This document shows, piece after piece, positions 43,567-54,120 of a stretch of 64,000 nt of DNA. The first letter of the stretch is position 1, and each line of letters opens with the position of its first letter. The notes under the pieces are model-generated. The model worked only from the letters and a program-made list of their open reading frames with translations. It made no database searches and was not told the DNA's origin. Made by a program: the position numbers and the translations under genes. Source of the DNA: Hortaea werneckii (Eukaryota; Ascomycota; Dothideomycetes; Mycosphaerellales; Teratosphaeriaceae); NCBI GenBank assembly GCA_037044905.1, contig JBAOKB010000068.1, positions 1-64,000 on the forward strand, written 5' to 3'.

Positions 43567-44082
43567 TGTCGCGGTGAGGCGCGGAGGGGACGGGGTGGAT
43601 CACGTCACGTGTGGATTGCCGGGAGTGCTGGAAACATCAAGGACGTTGGTAGCGACTGCTGCGGGAACGGTGCTGGTCTGCGCGCGCAATCTCAAGCCCG
43701 ATGGCTGTTACAATGGGTTGAGGTGCAACTTGCCATTTCCCGCGAGATCAACCTCGAGGTCGAAGCGCTGAGCTCACAGGCTAAACCTCGGCTGATGGGC
43801 TGGGAGGTGGGCCGGGCCCAAGCGGTGATTGAGGTGAAGTTGAAGCGCGCAAGCGCCGGGCAATCTGTTTACGCCCACAATCGTTTCGTCCTGCGTGAGC
43901 TGCTTACAATCCTTCTTACGAATGGAAGAGGGAGTGGCTTGAAAGATTCACTGAAGCTCATCACAGCGGGGACAAAACAAAATGAAAAAACAAATTCGAG
44001 AAGTAGACATCATCATACGCGAATGTAACATGCCCATACTTACAACTTCCACTATCAAATTGCCGTCTCCAGCGATATCGTT
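43567..44082. other. Intergenic region
   Basis: It holds the promoter of the Whi2-like gene and the 3' flank of the alcohol dehydrogenase (both minus). A plus-strand open frame at 43609-44028 has no domain. Confidence 0.45.
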
Positions 44083-45360
44083 CTAATCTTGATTAAAATC
44101 GATCACCACTCTGCCAGCGATTTCGCCCCTGCGTAACTGCTGAACGCTCTCTGGCATCGCAGACATTGGCCTCAATTCACTGATTTGCTTGAGCAATCCT
44201 CTTCGAGCATAGTCTAAGCAAGCGGCTGTATCTTGCATTGTCCCTACCAAAGTCCCTATGATGCTCATGTTCTTGAAGATAAACAGGTTAGGGTCAGATC
44301 CAAGATTGATCGCACCGGCAGGGGGCAGAGCAATGCACATGATCTTGCCCCCAATCCGGTCTGCGATGAAGCTGATGGCGTCTAGTAATCATCTGATTAG
44401 CATCCGCCCTATCAGGTCAAGTTGCAAACTGACACTCACCTTTGTAAGACTGATAAGCGGTCACGAGCACGCCGTGAGCGCCAACGCCGTCGCAGACCTC
44501 CTTCACCTTTGCCGCTACATCCTCATGCTCCTTGAAGTCGACAAATGCTTCTGCGCCCATCTTAAAAGACAGGTCTTTCTTGGCGGCGCCGCTATCCACG
44601 ACGACAGGCCGCATACCCATAGCCTTTGCGAGCTGTACGCCCTGGATTCCAACACCACCGCCGCCGCCTGGGAAGACAACAAAGTTTCCTGCTCTGAGCC
44701 CTGAATCCCATAGCGCGCGGTGCATGGTAGAAGCAGAGCACATGATAGGCGCAGCCACCTCGTCTGAAACTCCATCTGGAATCCTGGATGTATATCTTGC
44801 CGGGCTGGTAATATATTGTTGATACGTTCCAGTGGCAACCAGGCCAGTGTACGCTGCGTTCGGACAGTAGTTCTCTCGACCGTTCCAGCACTGTTCGCAG
44901 TTGTGGCAAACGTCCCAGATGGGCTTCACGCCGCCACGGTCGCCAATCTTCCAGTTCGTCACGTTCTTGCCTACCTTGACAACTTCACCAGCACCTTCGT
45001 GGCCTGCACATTTGCAGTTGAAGGTCGACATTGGCGGGACGGCCCAATCGTTCAACTAAAATGCCGCAGTGTGTCAGCTACAATTTGCCCAGGGCAGATA
45101 AGATCTTACTCAATCTCACCATAAAATGAACATCGCTCATGCATAGACCGGTGCAGTTCAGTTTCAGAAGCACTTCATCGTCCTCTAGACGCCCTGTCAG
45201 AACATACTGCCTGCAGGTGCTAGCCGATAGCCGCACACATTGATGGTCAGGACTTACTGGGCTCAGGCACATCCACCATCTGCACTTCAATCCTGAAGTC
45301 GGGACCTTCATTCACCACAACACCAGCCTTACACTGTTTGGGGATCTCTACTTCAGTCAT
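44083..45360 (-). CDS. Zinc-dependent alcohol dehydrogenase
   Basis: Four exons (45258-45360, 45120-45193, 44440-45055, 44083-44381) encode 363 residues, a normal medium-chain dehydrogenase. Catalytic zinc ligands are visible: Cys in TGLCMSDVHFM and His in CAGHEGAGEVVKVG. The structural zinc site is VCHNCEQCWNGRENYC. The cofactor fold shows PGGGGGVGIQGVQLAKAMG followed by VVVDSG; the Asp at the strand end suggests NAD. The first intron could use several acceptors. Only CTGACAG|GGCGTC (exon from 45193) keeps the frame and gives the expected DDEVLLKLNCTGLCMSDVHF. It resembles the fermentative ADH1 class of filamentous fungi and is probably cytosolic. Substrate range is not readable. Confidence 0.9.
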
Positions 45361-46578
45361 GATGAACACTGGCGAGGCAAGATTAGGGGGCAACCAAAGT
45401 GAATGCTGAGAGCACTGGGTCGGAAGAGGAGGAGATGGCTACGACCTTTATACATTGCGAAGATGCGTTAGAGGGCTGAGAAACATAGCTCTTTTAAGGC
45501 CCCACGGGATGGACCACCTGATCAACTGTGATGCTGGGGCCCTCCCTCGGATGGCATTCGGTACGCGGGGCAAGGAAGGCGGGGTTGAGTTGATAAACGG
45601 GTTCCTGGTGGATACGTCCCCGGCTTCTTACAAAAAGGTTATGCTATCGAAGCGGCCGGAAGAGCGCATTATTTCCGCCGAGAAGGCCACGGCCATTTTC
45701 CGTCGTGTAGCGTAGCGTACGTGGAACGACTTGATTTACGGGAGCGAGGCGCATGCGCAGTCAAAGGCTGGAATGGGATGTGGACCTCTTTGATGGAGAC
45801 CGGTGATGCGGGGTCTCCTCAGTTCTGACTCGTGCTGCCAGCCCTCTCGTCCGTGGTAAGTCCGAATCATCACCTGAGCACTTGAAAGTGTTGCCATTCG
45901 GATAGGGCTAGTTGACAGTTATGATAACGACGACCAAGCATACACAATGAGTAATGACATAAACCAATTGCGGCTGCATCTGCCCCATTGCTGCGTTTTG
46001 CCCGCAGGTGTCTGCGTCGAAATTCCCAGAAATACCGGTTTTGCGGCATTCGCGCTGGAAGGCTAATAGCTCTTAAATATTTCTCTGTTATCACACGTAC
46101 TTCCTGCAAAATTAATGGCCATGCGCTCGTACTGTGCCTACTGTCTCTCACATCCGTCCTAGTACTACCGTTGCAGAACATGTCATGCGTAGGCAATGGG
46201 CCTCGAAAATGTTTACCACATGGTCCGTCCATGGAGTGGCTTTGCCTGGTTGTCTCAATGGCATCGCGACGAATACCTGGTTTCGTATCTGATGTGGGCT
46301 CCGACAAGCCCAAATTGTCGGTAGGAACTTTTTCTTCGGCTCGCCCTCATCTCCAGCAGCACGGCCGAAGCTGAATGTGAAGCCATGATGGAAACCGGAA
46401 AGTCCCGGACTAAGAATGGTTCAAAGCTGGTACCGATGCGGTGTTGTGTCTTCCTAATGACAACTTTGAAAATCGGCGGAAATTTAAGGATCATGCAAGC
46501 GATGCTCATGTTCTTTGCACAATACGTGCTCAGTCGCTTGGCTGCTCACGAGGCAGAGGTCTGGAAAATAGAGACTCA
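45361..46578. other. Intergenic region, 1.2 kb
   Basis: It holds the promoter of the alcohol dehydrogenase and the 3' flank of the NUG1-like gene. Open frames at 45455-45715, 45988-46374 (plus) and 45870-46313 (minus) have no family resemblance and no splice support. I see no gene. Confidence 0.45.
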
Positions 46579-47547
46579 TCACTTCTCAATAGCCATGGCG
46601 TCACCGCCGATTCCGTCGTCGCCAAAGAGACCCTCAATGGTGAATGCGGGCTTCGCTTCACCAACAACTTGCACCTCGCCTTTGCCCGCGGCCTTGCTAG
46701 CCTTCTTGCTCTCATTGGCGACAGCCGGTAGCTTCAAGCGCTCCTCGTTCAGGTCATTCAGGATGATCAGAGCAGCCGCATGCAAGTTTGGCACGCCGCC
46801 CCGTCCCAACCTGCCCCGCTTTCTAGCAACTTCAACCAAGAGTCGTGAAGTTGTATCGCTGCCAGCCGTGACCAATGGAGGGATAGCGTAGAAAGTGAGT
46901 ATGCGCTGTATGCCATCGGCCGTGTTCTGCATGCGATCTACTAAAGCACTGACGGCCTTCATTGGATCAGCCAGCACTTGCTTAGGGAGCACTTTTCGCT
47001 GTGCATTTCCAGGTGCCGAAGAAGCTGCTCCATCAATCCCTTCCAGCCCTTCCGCCTCCTCATCGTCGTCCTCGTCGTCCTCGTCGTCGTCCTCATCCGG
47101 GGCATATGCAGAAGCTCTCGCTTGCGCCGAAGCCAGCAGAGCCGCCATAGGGTTACTATCATCTCCCACATCCATCTCTTCGTCCTCCATGCCGCTTTCA
47201 GCCTCAGGGTCAATCAACTCTTCGTCCTCATCTGCTTCATCATCGCCGCCCGCCTTAGCAGGAGCTTCTCCAGCAACAGCCTTTCCTTGCCGTTGAGCTT
47301 TCGCGAGTTCTCTTTTCTTGATTTGCTCCTCCTCCTTCTGTAGCCGCTTTTCTTCCAGCTCCGCTAGCACCTTAGCCTTCTGTGGAAAGAGATTAGGGAC
47401 GCCAGGATCCTTTTTAAGGCGAGATCTCCATTGCGGGTTCTTCTTTGCGTCTCTTCGTTGCTTCTTTTGCTTGTTCGTCGAAGCCTTCTGGATCTTCGCC
47501 CGCAAGCGCGTCGGCGTGCGCTTTGATGTGGGCTTTCCGACCTTCAT
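46579..47547 (-). CDS. NUG1-family protein lacking the GTPase domain
   Basis: This is a single exon of 322 residues. Residues 1-75 are a clear GNL3/Grn1 N-terminal domain (RTPTRLRAKIQKASTNKQKK, PQWRSRLKKDPGVPNLFP), followed by a coiled coil and the Nug1-type NPMAALLASAQARASAYA. Then comes an Asp/Glu-rich stretch encoded by GAC/GAG repeats. The C-terminal part (about 190-322) matches the domain that in Nug1 follows the G3 motif: VLPKQVLADPMKAVSALV and LLVEVARKRGRLGRGGVPNL, ending FTIEGLFGD. The circularly permuted GTPase core that normally lies between them (G4, G5, G1, G2, G3, roughly 200 residues) is absent, with no room in the DNA for it. Nug1 acts in 60S subunit maturation. This protein could bind pre-ribosomes but cannot bind GTP. 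Confidence 0.85.
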   Translation of the reverse strand: MKVGKPTSKRTPTRLRAKIQKASTNKQKKQRRDAKKNPQWRSRLKKDPGVPNLFPQKAKVLAELEEKRLQKEEEQIKKRELAKAQRQGKAVAGEAPAKAGGDDEADEDEELIDPEAESGMEDEEMDVGDDSNPMAALLASAQARASAYAPDEDDDEDDEDDDEEAEGLEGIDGAASSAPGNAQRKVLPKQVLADPMKAVSALVDRMQNTADGIQRILTFYAIPPLVTAGSDTTSRLLVEVARKRGRLGRGGVPNLHAAALIILNDLNEERLKLPAVANESKKASKAAGKGEVQVVGEAKPAFTIEGLFGDDGIGGDAMAIEK

Positions 47548-47811
47548 CGTCTTGTATGACTTGTGAAAGTAATGAGATAGTTTCGGTTGAAGTAAAATGC
47601 GACTTTGATCGACTTCGAAGAAATTTGGGGTCCGCTGGGCGGGATTGCTGATCTAGTGCCTGAGGCATGTATCGATAAGCCGAAACTTCAAGGAAGAAAA
47701 ATGTCGGCCGACGCGAGTTGTCGAACTCAAAAGCCTTCCATCTCGCTATACACGACAACATACCGGGCCACGACCACTCACGTAACAGTCGGGGCGTACC
47801 CGTAGTTTATT
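47548..47811. promoter_or_regulatory. Short divergent promoter, NUG1-like / ACL4
   Basis: Only 264 bp separate the two ATGs, so both ribosome-assembly genes probably share control elements. I found no clear PAC or RRPE box. Confidence 0.5.
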
Positions 47812-49038
47812 ATGGCAAAGACGAAACCAAGTAAGCAGCAGAAAGAAGCAAAAAAGTCCTCCAAAATGGCGAACGGCAGTGCAAAGCAAAATGAAACGCC
47901 TGAGCAGCTCTACGCCTCAGCCATTGATCTGGTAGAGCAATCTCAGCCTGAAGACGCATTACGACAGGCGAAGAAGTTGTGGTCGCAATGCCAGAATGGT
48001 CTCGTTACGGAACAGCTTCCTGCTCTTAACTTGCTGGGTGAAATCTCAGTAGAACTTGGCGACGTCGACAGCGCAAAGCAATATTTTGAGCAGGCCGTTG
48101 TACTGGATCCTGAAGGAAAGGTCCCCGAGGCAATGGGTGGCGGCGCAGAGAAGTTCCTCTGGCTTGCCCAGCTATGTGAGGAGGGTGGCAAAGCAAGCGT
48201 GCAGTGGTTTGAGAAGGGTGCGGCGGCTCTGCAAGGAGAGATCGAGGCGCTGGAAACTGGCAACATGCCTGGCATGGACGAGGAAGGCATGCTGATGTTG
48301 CGCGTTGAAAAGAAGCGCAAGTTAGCCAATGCGCTGTGCGGCATTGTCGAAGTCTACATGACCGATCTTTCCTGGGAAAATGATGCCGAAGCGCGCTGCG
48401 AAGCGCTTGTCACGCAAGCAATGACTGTTGAGGACGAAACGAGTCCAGAAGTATTACAGACGCTAGCTTCTGTACGACTCTCCCAGGAGAGGAAGGAGGA
48501 TGCTCAGTCCGCCCTCACGCGTTCGCTGGCGACGTGGAGACATCTCGACCCCGAAGACCCCGCTATACCGGATTTTGCAAACCGGATTGCACTTTCAAGA
48601 TTGCTCATGGAGGCTGAGATGGAGAAGGAGGCAATGTTTGTGCTACAGCGGCTGGTGACTGATGATGATCAGAGTGTTGAAGCTTGGTACCTTGGCGGTT
48701 GGTGTCAGAATCTAATTGCGGAGAAGCTGACAGCCGCCGGTCTATCAACCGACACGCCCGCAAACGGAGCCGACGAGGAGAATGAGCTTCTCATTGCATT
48801 GAAGGGAAGTAGGAACTGGTTGAAGATGGCTCTGAGGCTGTACGATCTGCTCGAGTATGAGGACGATAGACTTTGTGAGCATGCCAAGGAGCTGGTTGTG
48901 GCCCTGGACAGAGATCTGGGTCCAGAAGCCAAGGATGCCGGGGCTGGAGAGGAAGACGAGTGGGAAGAGTGGGACGGCATCGACGAAGATCAAGATCAAG
49001 ACCAGGAGGACGAGGACGAAGAGATGAAGGACTCGTAA
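47812..49038 (+). CDS. ACL4: Assembly chaperone of ribosomal protein L4
   Basis: This is a single exon of 408 residues. A basic N-terminus (KPSKQQKEAKKSSK) is followed by TPR repeats: EQLYASAIDLVEQSQPEDAL, ALNLLGEISVELGDVDSAKQ, and later ALTRSLATWRHLDPEDPAIP and WYLGGWCQNLIAE. EVYMTDLSWENDAEARCEAL is characteristic of the Acl4 family. The C-terminus is a long acidic tail with a DQDQDQEDEDEE pattern, as expected for a chaperone that shields the basic Rpl4 loop. It binds newly made Rpl4 and carries it to pre-60S particles. It stands head to head with another 60S factor gene. Confidence 0.9.
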   Translation: MAKTKPSKQQKEAKKSSKMANGSAKQNETPEQLYASAIDLVEQSQPEDALRQAKKLWSQCQNGLVTEQLPALNLLGEISVELGDVDSAKQYFEQAVVLDPEGKVPEAMGGGAEKFLWLAQLCEEGGKASVQWFEKGAAALQGEIEALETGNMPGMDEEGMLMLRVEKKRKLANALCGIVEVYMTDLSWENDAEARCEALVTQAMTVEDETSPEVLQTLASVRLSQERKEDAQSALTRSLATWRHLDPEDPAIPDFANRIALSRLLMEAEMEKEAMFVLQRLVTDDDQSVEAWYLGGWCQNLIAEKLTAAGLSTDTPANGADEENELLIALKGSRNWLKMALRLYDLLEYEDDRLCEHAKELVVALDRDLGPEAKDAGAGEEDEWEEWDGIDEDQDQDQEDEDEEMKDS

Positions 49039-49184
49039 TCTTGCATATACGATCACTGTCTGGTCCTCAGTCAATTTACTGTCTCTGTACTTCATCGAAG
49101 CCTTGCTATCTAATAGAGTTCCGGAACAGATTCCTATCCAAGCTCAAGATTCCCGTGGACCTGCAGTATACGTACGTCTTTGAG
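49039..49184. other. ACL4 3' flank
   Basis: AT-richer 3' sequence after the ACL4 stop. Nothing else was seen. Confidence 0.4.
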
Positions 49185-49444
49185 TCACTCTTGCACAATC
49201 AGACGTAGCCATTTGGTATTCCTCTCAAAATCGGCCATCCCGCTCATGGCGTGGAGCCGCTCAGCTGCAGCTATAGCGAAAGACCGCTGTTGGTTGGGCA
49301 TCATGGCGTGGTCGTCTGATATCTTGCGCAAAACTCTGTTCACGTGCATAGCCGTTTGCATCATGACAACAGTTCGCGGTGCTGCCGTTGGTAAGAAGGC
49401 TGACAGGCGTTCTGGGTCTCTAAGTTCGCAGCTACCAAACTTTA
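49185..49444 (-). CDS. Possible terminal exon of an unidentified gene
   Basis: The minus-strand frame reads KFGSCELRDPERLSAFLPTA, AAPRTVVMMQTAMHVNRVL and AAAERLHAMSGMADFERNTK before its stop at 49185. The composition and helical pattern look like real protein, unlike the neighbouring open frames. There is no in-frame ATG at the start. A possible acceptor (CTCCACAG) lies just before 49444, so it would be a 3' exon. I could not find matching upstream exons in 49.5-50.5 kb. It may be a decayed remnant, or chance. Confidence 0.25.
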
Positions 49445-50802
49445 CTGTGGAGATCTCGAAGACATGTGCGACCTCACGCCTCGAAGCATGGCGTATGTCA
49501 GCGTATCGGCTGGATGTGAAGAAACGACTGTCATTTGGAAAAACCAATGGGATCGGGGAGAACAAGCGCGGCTACATGATCGAGACCTAGCCAATGGACT
49601 GCCTGCGTTTGGAAGCAACAGCAAGGGGTAAGTACAGCCGATGATTGGGGCGCCATGTCCGTTGCCGACTGAATCCTGTGTGACCGGTTGGAACGAGCAC
49701 TCGACTCTGAGACGTGGTGCGGTTGCACAAGGCTTGACATATTAGTGCTAGCGTACATTCCAGTCGGACATGCCCCAAGTTCTCGCTCGTTCGCATCCGA
49801 TCGACCATGTCGACGGAAGGAGAAGCGATGAGGGTCGCGCGCTTAATGCTAACAGTGCGGCATCGTCGACGCTTAGTGTTCCTGACGATTCTTGGAGCCA
49901 TTGATGCCCATAAGCTTAGCTTTAGGGCATTTCTGGCGTGAACATGCTGCAGGTACGTCCTGCTGTAGCTAGCTCTAAGGCTTTTCAGGCCGACGATGAA
50001 GTGCAGGACCACAAGTCAGATGCGCTAGTTCCTGCCGAAAGCCTGATAGGGTGCAGCGCGCAATCGCCGTGTGCTAGGAAATCTCTTTTCTGAAATGACG
50101 TGAAGAGGGCGGAAGTCGAATGAACGCGTGCAAAGCACATCGACCCCAATCGTCCTGCCTAATCCGAGCGTACCAACAGTCTGGTTGCAGGTGCCGGCAC
50201 CCACCTGCAGGGTTCCGTCGGGTGGGTGCAGTCACGCTGCGTCTGCAGATGATGTGCAGGTACAGCTTCCTGTACACTGAATCGTGCGAGCAGGCTGTTA
50301 TGGTTTCGGAGAATTGCGATCTGCTTGGCAAGAAAGCTGGGCAGTGCTTGCAAACGTTCGTCGACCGGTTTCAGATGATAGGCACTAGCTGCGGAATGTG
50401 TGGACGGATTCGAAAGGCATGTGTAACGCAGGAAACTCGCGAACACGCAGAAAGTCAGTGTGCATGTAGGCGAATGGCATGGCGGTCCAATAATCCGTAA
50501 TGTGCACACTTCTCACCATGATCAAGCTGTCCCAGCAGAAAAGATGACTACTGCATGGCAAGCAACCCTACCTTGCTGCGAACTAGCGTTCATCTCAGAT
50601 TGAAGGCGCCCAGGTAGCCGCACTTGCATAGCAACGAGCGAGCGTGCCAGCTTTGGGTATAGTTAGTCCCACACGGGAGGGAGCTGTGGCGCGGGCCCCC
50701 CGTGCTCCCTTAGCCTTGCTCGAGCAAGAGCGTGACCGTTTTGGAAGTAGTAGATCCTCTCTAGCCGTCGTCTCTGCATCTACATCGCGTCGCGGCATCG
50801 AG
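49445..50802. other. Gene-poor stretch
   Basis: Open frames of up to 141 codons occur on both strands, none with a recognisable domain or a coherent exon chain. It may contain upstream exons or remnants of the candidate at 49185-49444. Confidence 0.4.
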
Positions 50803-51165
50803 CTATTTTACTATGCTCAAAGCCCAGCGCGACATAGATTGGAGAGCTGGCTTTGTGGACGTCGTTCTGCGAAGTGAAGCAGCGGATTTCCGAAAGCGGC
50901 CAACTGAGACTCACAGCGGGCCCAGGCTCAAGACACCTACGGAGGATGGCGCGGATTCGGCATAGTCGACGTCCATTTTCTCGCGCAGGCCACGACCGGC
51001 AACAGAGTCTCGGTTCATCCTTGAGACTGAAGTCGGGGTGCTCTGAGCACCGAACGCTGCGAGAAGGTCGGAGGCCCTCGGGACTCCTGATTGAACCATT
51101 CTGCGTCGTTTGGGTGGTGGTGTCGAGTGAGTGGATGAGTCGTGAGCGAGTGAACCCTCGGCCAT
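50803..51165 (-). CDS. Candidate small nuclear protein, 104 residues
   Basis: A two-exon model (50915-51165, 50803-50866) with a 48-bp GTGAGT-GCAG intron gives 104 residues. The start MAEGSLAHDSS is followed by PPPKRRRMVQ, a monopartite nuclear-localisation-like cluster. The rest is Ser/Pro-rich, with RASDLLAAFGAQ and GLREKMDVDYAES as the only structured-looking pieces. No family is recognised. The intron lacks a good branch site. A different frame is also open across the region (50780-51256), so this call is weak. Confidence 0.3.
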
Positions 51166-51696
51166 GATGAAAAGTGGAGTTTGCTGGTGATTCGTTTGCG
51201 GCACGTGCTATACTATAGCCACTCCTGCTGCTGTTGCCACTCCTTTGCAACCTCACTTCACTAATGCGAGCTTGCTAAATCGGTGCCACTTCCAACGCTG
51301 AAGTCGCCTTGCAAGTCCATTCGGTCAAGAATATGCCTGGCTCTGCAGTGCTTTGATTTTAGTGAATCAGTTGTCTCCAAGCGAGAATATCCCTATACAA
51401 CTAACAAGGACATAGTATACGATACAGGCGATGTGGGATGGTCGCCGCACAATCTTGCGCATGTCAACGCGGTGCCAAATTCGGAGACGCGTTTCACGCG
51501 CGACGCAGGGGCATGCTTGTGGTCCAAGCGCCACCGAACTCTACTTGGTCCGAGTCCGCCTACGTCGACTTCGTCCATCGATTGATGAGTAGAGGACGTG
51601 CCTGATATTACTTATGCGAACAAGCTCATTAGCGTTCGACTGATAGTAGAGGCTCACGCGTCAGCTTCGTCTGCGCATGTCATACCATCAGCGGAA
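51166..51696. other. Intergenic region upstream of CLR2
   Basis: It holds the promoter of CLR2. The CLR2 frame is open upstream to 51598, but only with a GTG start. Nothing else was seen. Confidence 0.4.
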
Positions 51697-53784
51697 ATGG
51701 GTCGTTTCTATCCATTGTATATCCGCCGGAGCGATGGCAAACTAGAGATTGTATCGCGAACTACAAAACGTAAAGAGCGAAATGAACCTACACCTGAGCA
51801 GCTCGACCAGAAGCCCGATAAGCATGGAGTTGCGGATTATTACCGAGAAGTCCCTTTGGATGAGGTGAAGTCACTGGACTGGCGCAGGAAGCTCGGCGGC
51901 ATGCTTGCACGCGAACTTGCCTGGAAGGATCAAACTGGACAGACGGGTAAGTCAAAGTATTAAGATGACCGCTGTATATAGCCTGACTCGCAAGAAGACA
52001 TTGGGTACATGCTCGCTTCCTTTCCGGAAGGCTACCGGTTGTTCGAGCATGTTAAGAAAACAGAGCGAGACGGCAAGACCGAGGTCAAGTCTAAGAATCA
52101 CGCTGGCGGAGCGAACGATCGACAAGACGCGTACCTTTACGGCCATCCTTCTGGACGGAAGAAGCGTTTCAGAAGCCCGGCCGACTTCTTTCCGCACTTG
52201 CTTTGGCTTTCGACAGATGAGAGCGGCGACCCGGATAACTGTGGTTGCAAGATCTGTTCACCAGAGGACCTCGAGAATGCCATACCGGGTGCGAAGGTGA
52301 AGGTTGAACGGTCTACTGATGTAAAGCCCGTTGTCAACCAAGCAGCGCCTCCCGCTGCCCGTCAATCCAGTATTTCGGGCCCCAGAGTGAAACAGGAGCC
52401 TCCATTACCAACCCCAGTCAGGACGCCAAGCGTCTCGAATCCCATCGTACCAACTTCACTCCCGCAACGGAAGAGTCAAGACCAGCATATCGACAGTCAG
52501 TATCACACCTTTATGTACCGGCCTGGAGAAACTGTCTGGTTTCGCCGCGGCCAAGCTTGGGGCCTTGGTGTGGTCTTACGGAGGTGGGTAGCCACTGGTG
52601 ACCAGTACAACTACACGGTTCAACCCCTCTCCTGGCCTGGTGACTATCCGCAGCCGGTTACGAAATCCTCGGATCAGGAAATGCGGCCCTGGCTAGCGTG
52701 GAGCGTACCTAGATTTACGAATGATATGCTGAACAACCTTCAAGAGCCGCCGAGCTACGACACCGCAGATTGGCAAGGGATGCTGCATAAACGCTATGGA
52801 AACGGTGACATGGAAGTTGATGGTTCAATCCTTGCAGCGAAAGCCGTCGACTGCACGTACACGCCATTCAACTTCAGCAAGTCCGTCGAGCCCGAGCCAG
52901 GCCTGACCGAAAAGCATTACGACGGACTGTACTTAGGTGCGGAGAAGATCTGGGTAGGCGATCCAGTCCGCCTTCAGACCACAAACGGGACAGACATCAT
53001 GGTTGTGCATTCGGTCGTAGAAGGCCGGCGTGTTTCAGCCATGGGCAACCAAGTCTTACAGCAGTCCTGCTATCTTATTGGAGACGTATACAGTCTCTCG
53101 ACGATCCCACACAGCAACCCAGCACTCCCCACGCCTGCTTCCCCATCGAACAACCCCAACCTACCATCACGACTCACGGAGGACCTAGCCAATCGCAACG
53201 CGCGCTCGATCGCTGCGCGACGCCAAGCGAGTTTCTGGAAGCTAGTCGCGACGCAAAGAAGGCTCGAGATCAGCGATGTTAGGGGCCGCTGGTACGAGGC
53301 CAGCCTTCTACTTCCTATCTTACAACCACAACAGTACGAGGAGAACGCGCGACAGGGTCTGATCCAAGAGGCCAGTCTGTGGATGAACAGCCGCGGCGAC
53401 TGTCAGAATAGTAATCGGCCACCGAGTCTGCCGAGAGTGGAGAGGCCCTTGAAGAAGAAGGAGACGAGGAAGGAGGCCTTAGGAAGGGCGGTGCCTCCTG
53501 ATGCTGAAATCGTCGATGGCGTGTCGCCACCGCAAGCGAACACGGAGCCTGCGAACCGGGTCGCTGGGGGACTTGGTGGTGCTGGTAGTGGTCAGGGTAC
53601 TGAGGTCATGGAAATCGACCCAAGATTCGAGACCTCTTCTGCCGGGGACGTAAAGCAAAGGGCTCTGGGAGGGGCGGCAGGAGGCCTCGACGACTTCATG
53701 AATCTGGACGGCATGGACGATTCACAGGGCAGCATGCCCGGGTTCGGACGCGAGTATGGAAGTCAGAACCAGGGTGGATATTAG
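51697..53784 (+). CDS. CLR2: Cryptic loci regulator 2 (Clr2), heterochromatin silencing
   Basis: Two exons (51697-51946 and 51998-53784) encode 678 residues. The 3' splice site is a tandem CAAGAAG, so exon 2 could also start at 51995 and add one residue. The N-terminal Clr2 transcription-silencing domain includes GYMLASFPEGYRLFEHVKKT, NDRQDAYLYGHPSGRKKRFR and SPADFFPHLLWLSTDESGD. The zinc-type DNCGCKICSPEDL motif closes it. The second Clr2 domain contains YRPGETVWFRRGQAWGLGVV and KIWVGDPVRLQTTNGTDIMV. The C-terminal 150 residues are disordered. In fission yeast Clr2 belongs to the SHREC complex, which links the Clr3 deacetylase and Mit1 remodeller to heterochromatin. Confidence 0.88.
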
Positions 53785-54120
53785 CTAGTAGGCACTGGTC
53801 TGCTGTCTTGTGCAGCTACATGTGGTCGAATGCGGTAATTCCTCGCTCGAGTCGTTAAGTACCTAGGTAATGGACATAAGAGAAAACCTTGTACAATTCC
53901 ACCAATTCTGATCTCGTAAAACAAAAAGAGTATAGAAGTAATCAACGAGCGCTCGAATATAGTGTCCTGGGTATCAAATCTGGAATGCAGACCTAGTCGG
54001 AAAGGAAGAAAAAAAGGAAAAAGGGCTCTCCGATCCCTACGCCCTAAGAACACAAGTTCATAAAACATTCCCAAGCGATTCTTTCATCCCCCAAGAACCA
54101 AGAACCAAGATTGCATTTCA
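53785..54120. other. Convergent intergenic region
   Basis: It lies between the stops of CLR2 and the DUF7053 gene, is AT-rich with an A-rich run near 53,920, and no gene was seen. Confidence 0.45.

Noticed and set aside
45193..45257. Alternative acceptors in the first alcohol dehydrogenase intron
   Set aside because: The CTGCAG and GCAG sites upstream give the wrong frame; only the site before 45193 restores the conserved DEVLLKLNCTGLC segment.
45455..46374. Small plus-strand frames between the dehydrogenase and the NUG1-like gene
   Set aside because: No domains, no introns, and no resemblance to known proteins.
51598..51696. Longer N-terminus for CLR2
   Set aside because: It would need a GTG start; the first ATG is 51697 and it fits the family.
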